Shown: positions 14,392 to 14,854 of the stretch, piece after piece | Numbering within the stretch: position 1 is the first letter of the stretch | How the letters are laid out: each line of letters opens with the position of its first letter | Assembly (NCBI GenBank): GCA_002297865.1 | Contig: DBKX01000151.1 | Location: 1-14,854 of the forward strand | Origin: Lachnoclostridium sp. UBA739 | Lineage (GTDB): Bacteria > Bacillota_A > Clostridia > Lachnospirales > Lachnospiraceae | Reading direction: 5' to 3' | DNA length: 14,854 bases | Made by a program: the position numbers and the translations under genes | The notes under the pieces: generated by a model | Told to the model about the DNA's origin: nothing | Databases searched by the model: none | Seen by the model: the letters and a program-made list of their open reading frames with translations, nothing else

Positions 14392-14854
14392 TCAGCCTTT
14401 CACAGCTCCTAACATAATACCTTTTTCAAAATATCTCTGCATAAATGGGTATACTGAAACGATTGGTATAATGGTAACTGTTGAAATTGTATATTTTATA
14501 GTCTTGGCATTTAGCAAATCTGCTTGTAAACCTGCTGATACACTAGCACCACCGCCCGACTTCATAATAGCTGCCAGATTAGAGCTTTGTTGCAGATAGA
14601 TATACAGCTTATGCTGCACAGTCTGAAGCTGTGGCGCATTTGGCATAAGCATCAAGGAATCTGTAAAGGAGTTCCAATGACCTACCGCACCAAATATGGC
14701 AATCGTTGCAAGGATTGGTTTACATAACGGCCAGATAATTTTCCTAAATATAGTAAAGTAACCTGCCCCATCTATTTTTGCACTTTCCTCTAATTCATGT
14801 GGAATTGACTCTATGTAAGTCTTTACTAAGATGATGTTGTATGGCTGCACAATA
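14392..14854 (-). CDS. Sugar ABC transporter permease (LplC/YtcP-type), C-terminal part
   Basis: The C-terminal part (about 154 codons) of a membrane permease; the 5' end lies beyond the right edge. The GTG at 14850 is an internal Val and not a start, because the frame continues to the edge with family-like sequence (IVQPYNIILVKTYIESIP). The EAA loop that contacts the ATPase is present: EESAKIDGAGYFTIFRKIIW then PLCKP. It is followed by further hydrophobic segments and the family ending QRYFEKGIMLGAVKG. It resembles the second permease (LplC/YtcP) of oligosaccharide importers. It is directly upstream of the binding-protein gene, so both act in one transporter. The 82-base gap has only a tiny AT-rich hairpin, so read-through is likely. 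Confidence 0.92.
   Translation of the reverse strand, partial: IVQPYNIILVKTYIESIPHELEESAKIDGAGYFTIFRKIIWPLCKPILATIAIFGAVGHWNSFTDSLMLMPNAPQLQTVQHKLYIYLQQSSNLAAIMKSGGGASVSAGLQADLLNAKTIKYTISTVTIIPIVSVYPFMQRYFEKGIMLGAVKG

Noticed and set aside
1..14854. CRISPR arrays, rRNA genes, intact insertion sequences
   Set aside because: No regularly spaced direct repeats, no rRNA-like segments and no intact transposase with terminal repeats were seen on reading both strands.

Overview
The window reads as chromosomal DNA from a low-GC, flagellated, anaerobic Firmicute. A Lachnospiraceae/Lachnoclostridium-type genome is my best guess. The reasons are AT-rich codon use, strong GGAGG-type ribosome binding sites, hairpin-plus-T-tract terminators, a tyrosine T-box leader, an LplA/LplC-type sugar transporter, and the degenerate tail of an Rpn-type nuclease/transposase. 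Every convincing gene is on the minus strand, so transcription runs from high to low coordinates. The one possible exception is a tiny membrane-peptide ORF at 5429-5566.

In transcription order (right to left): 14854-12495 is the end of a carbohydrate ABC transporter operon, with a permease cut by the window edge, then a large lipoprotein substrate-binding protein, then a terminator. 12481-12248 is a decayed remnant of an Rpn/PD-(D/E)XK nuclease-transposase. 12156-10394 is a complete tyrS unit: promoter, T-box with a UAC specifier, T-box terminator, extra hairpin, tyrosyl-tRNA synthetase, terminator. 10351-5579 is a signalling operon. A strong extended -10 promoter precedes two tandem paralogous membrane diguanylate cyclases, then a DUF4253 protein, with a terminator at 5579-5622. 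Both cyclases have the unusual layout TraX-like membrane domain, 7TM sensor region, GGDEF.

5796-4791 is about 1 kb of very AT-rich sequence. It holds several dyads and one hydrophobic plus-strand ORF, but no clear conventional gene. 4790-2111 is a two-gene unit: a chemoreceptor-like protein with six membrane segments and no obvious HAMP, followed 33 bases later by a KAS III-fold protein that keeps the active-site Cys but has lost the usual His and Asn, then a strong terminator. 1957-566 is a sodium:alanine/glycine symporter (AGCS). 461-1 is the N-terminal part of a FliB-type flagellin lysine-N-methylase, cut by the window edge.

The most novel-looking material is the tandem TraX-7TM-GGDEF pair. 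Next come the chemoreceptor/altered-KAS III pair and the plus-strand small ORF, which lies between a hairpin and a bidirectional terminator. All family calls are from reading motifs by eye; no database search was run.
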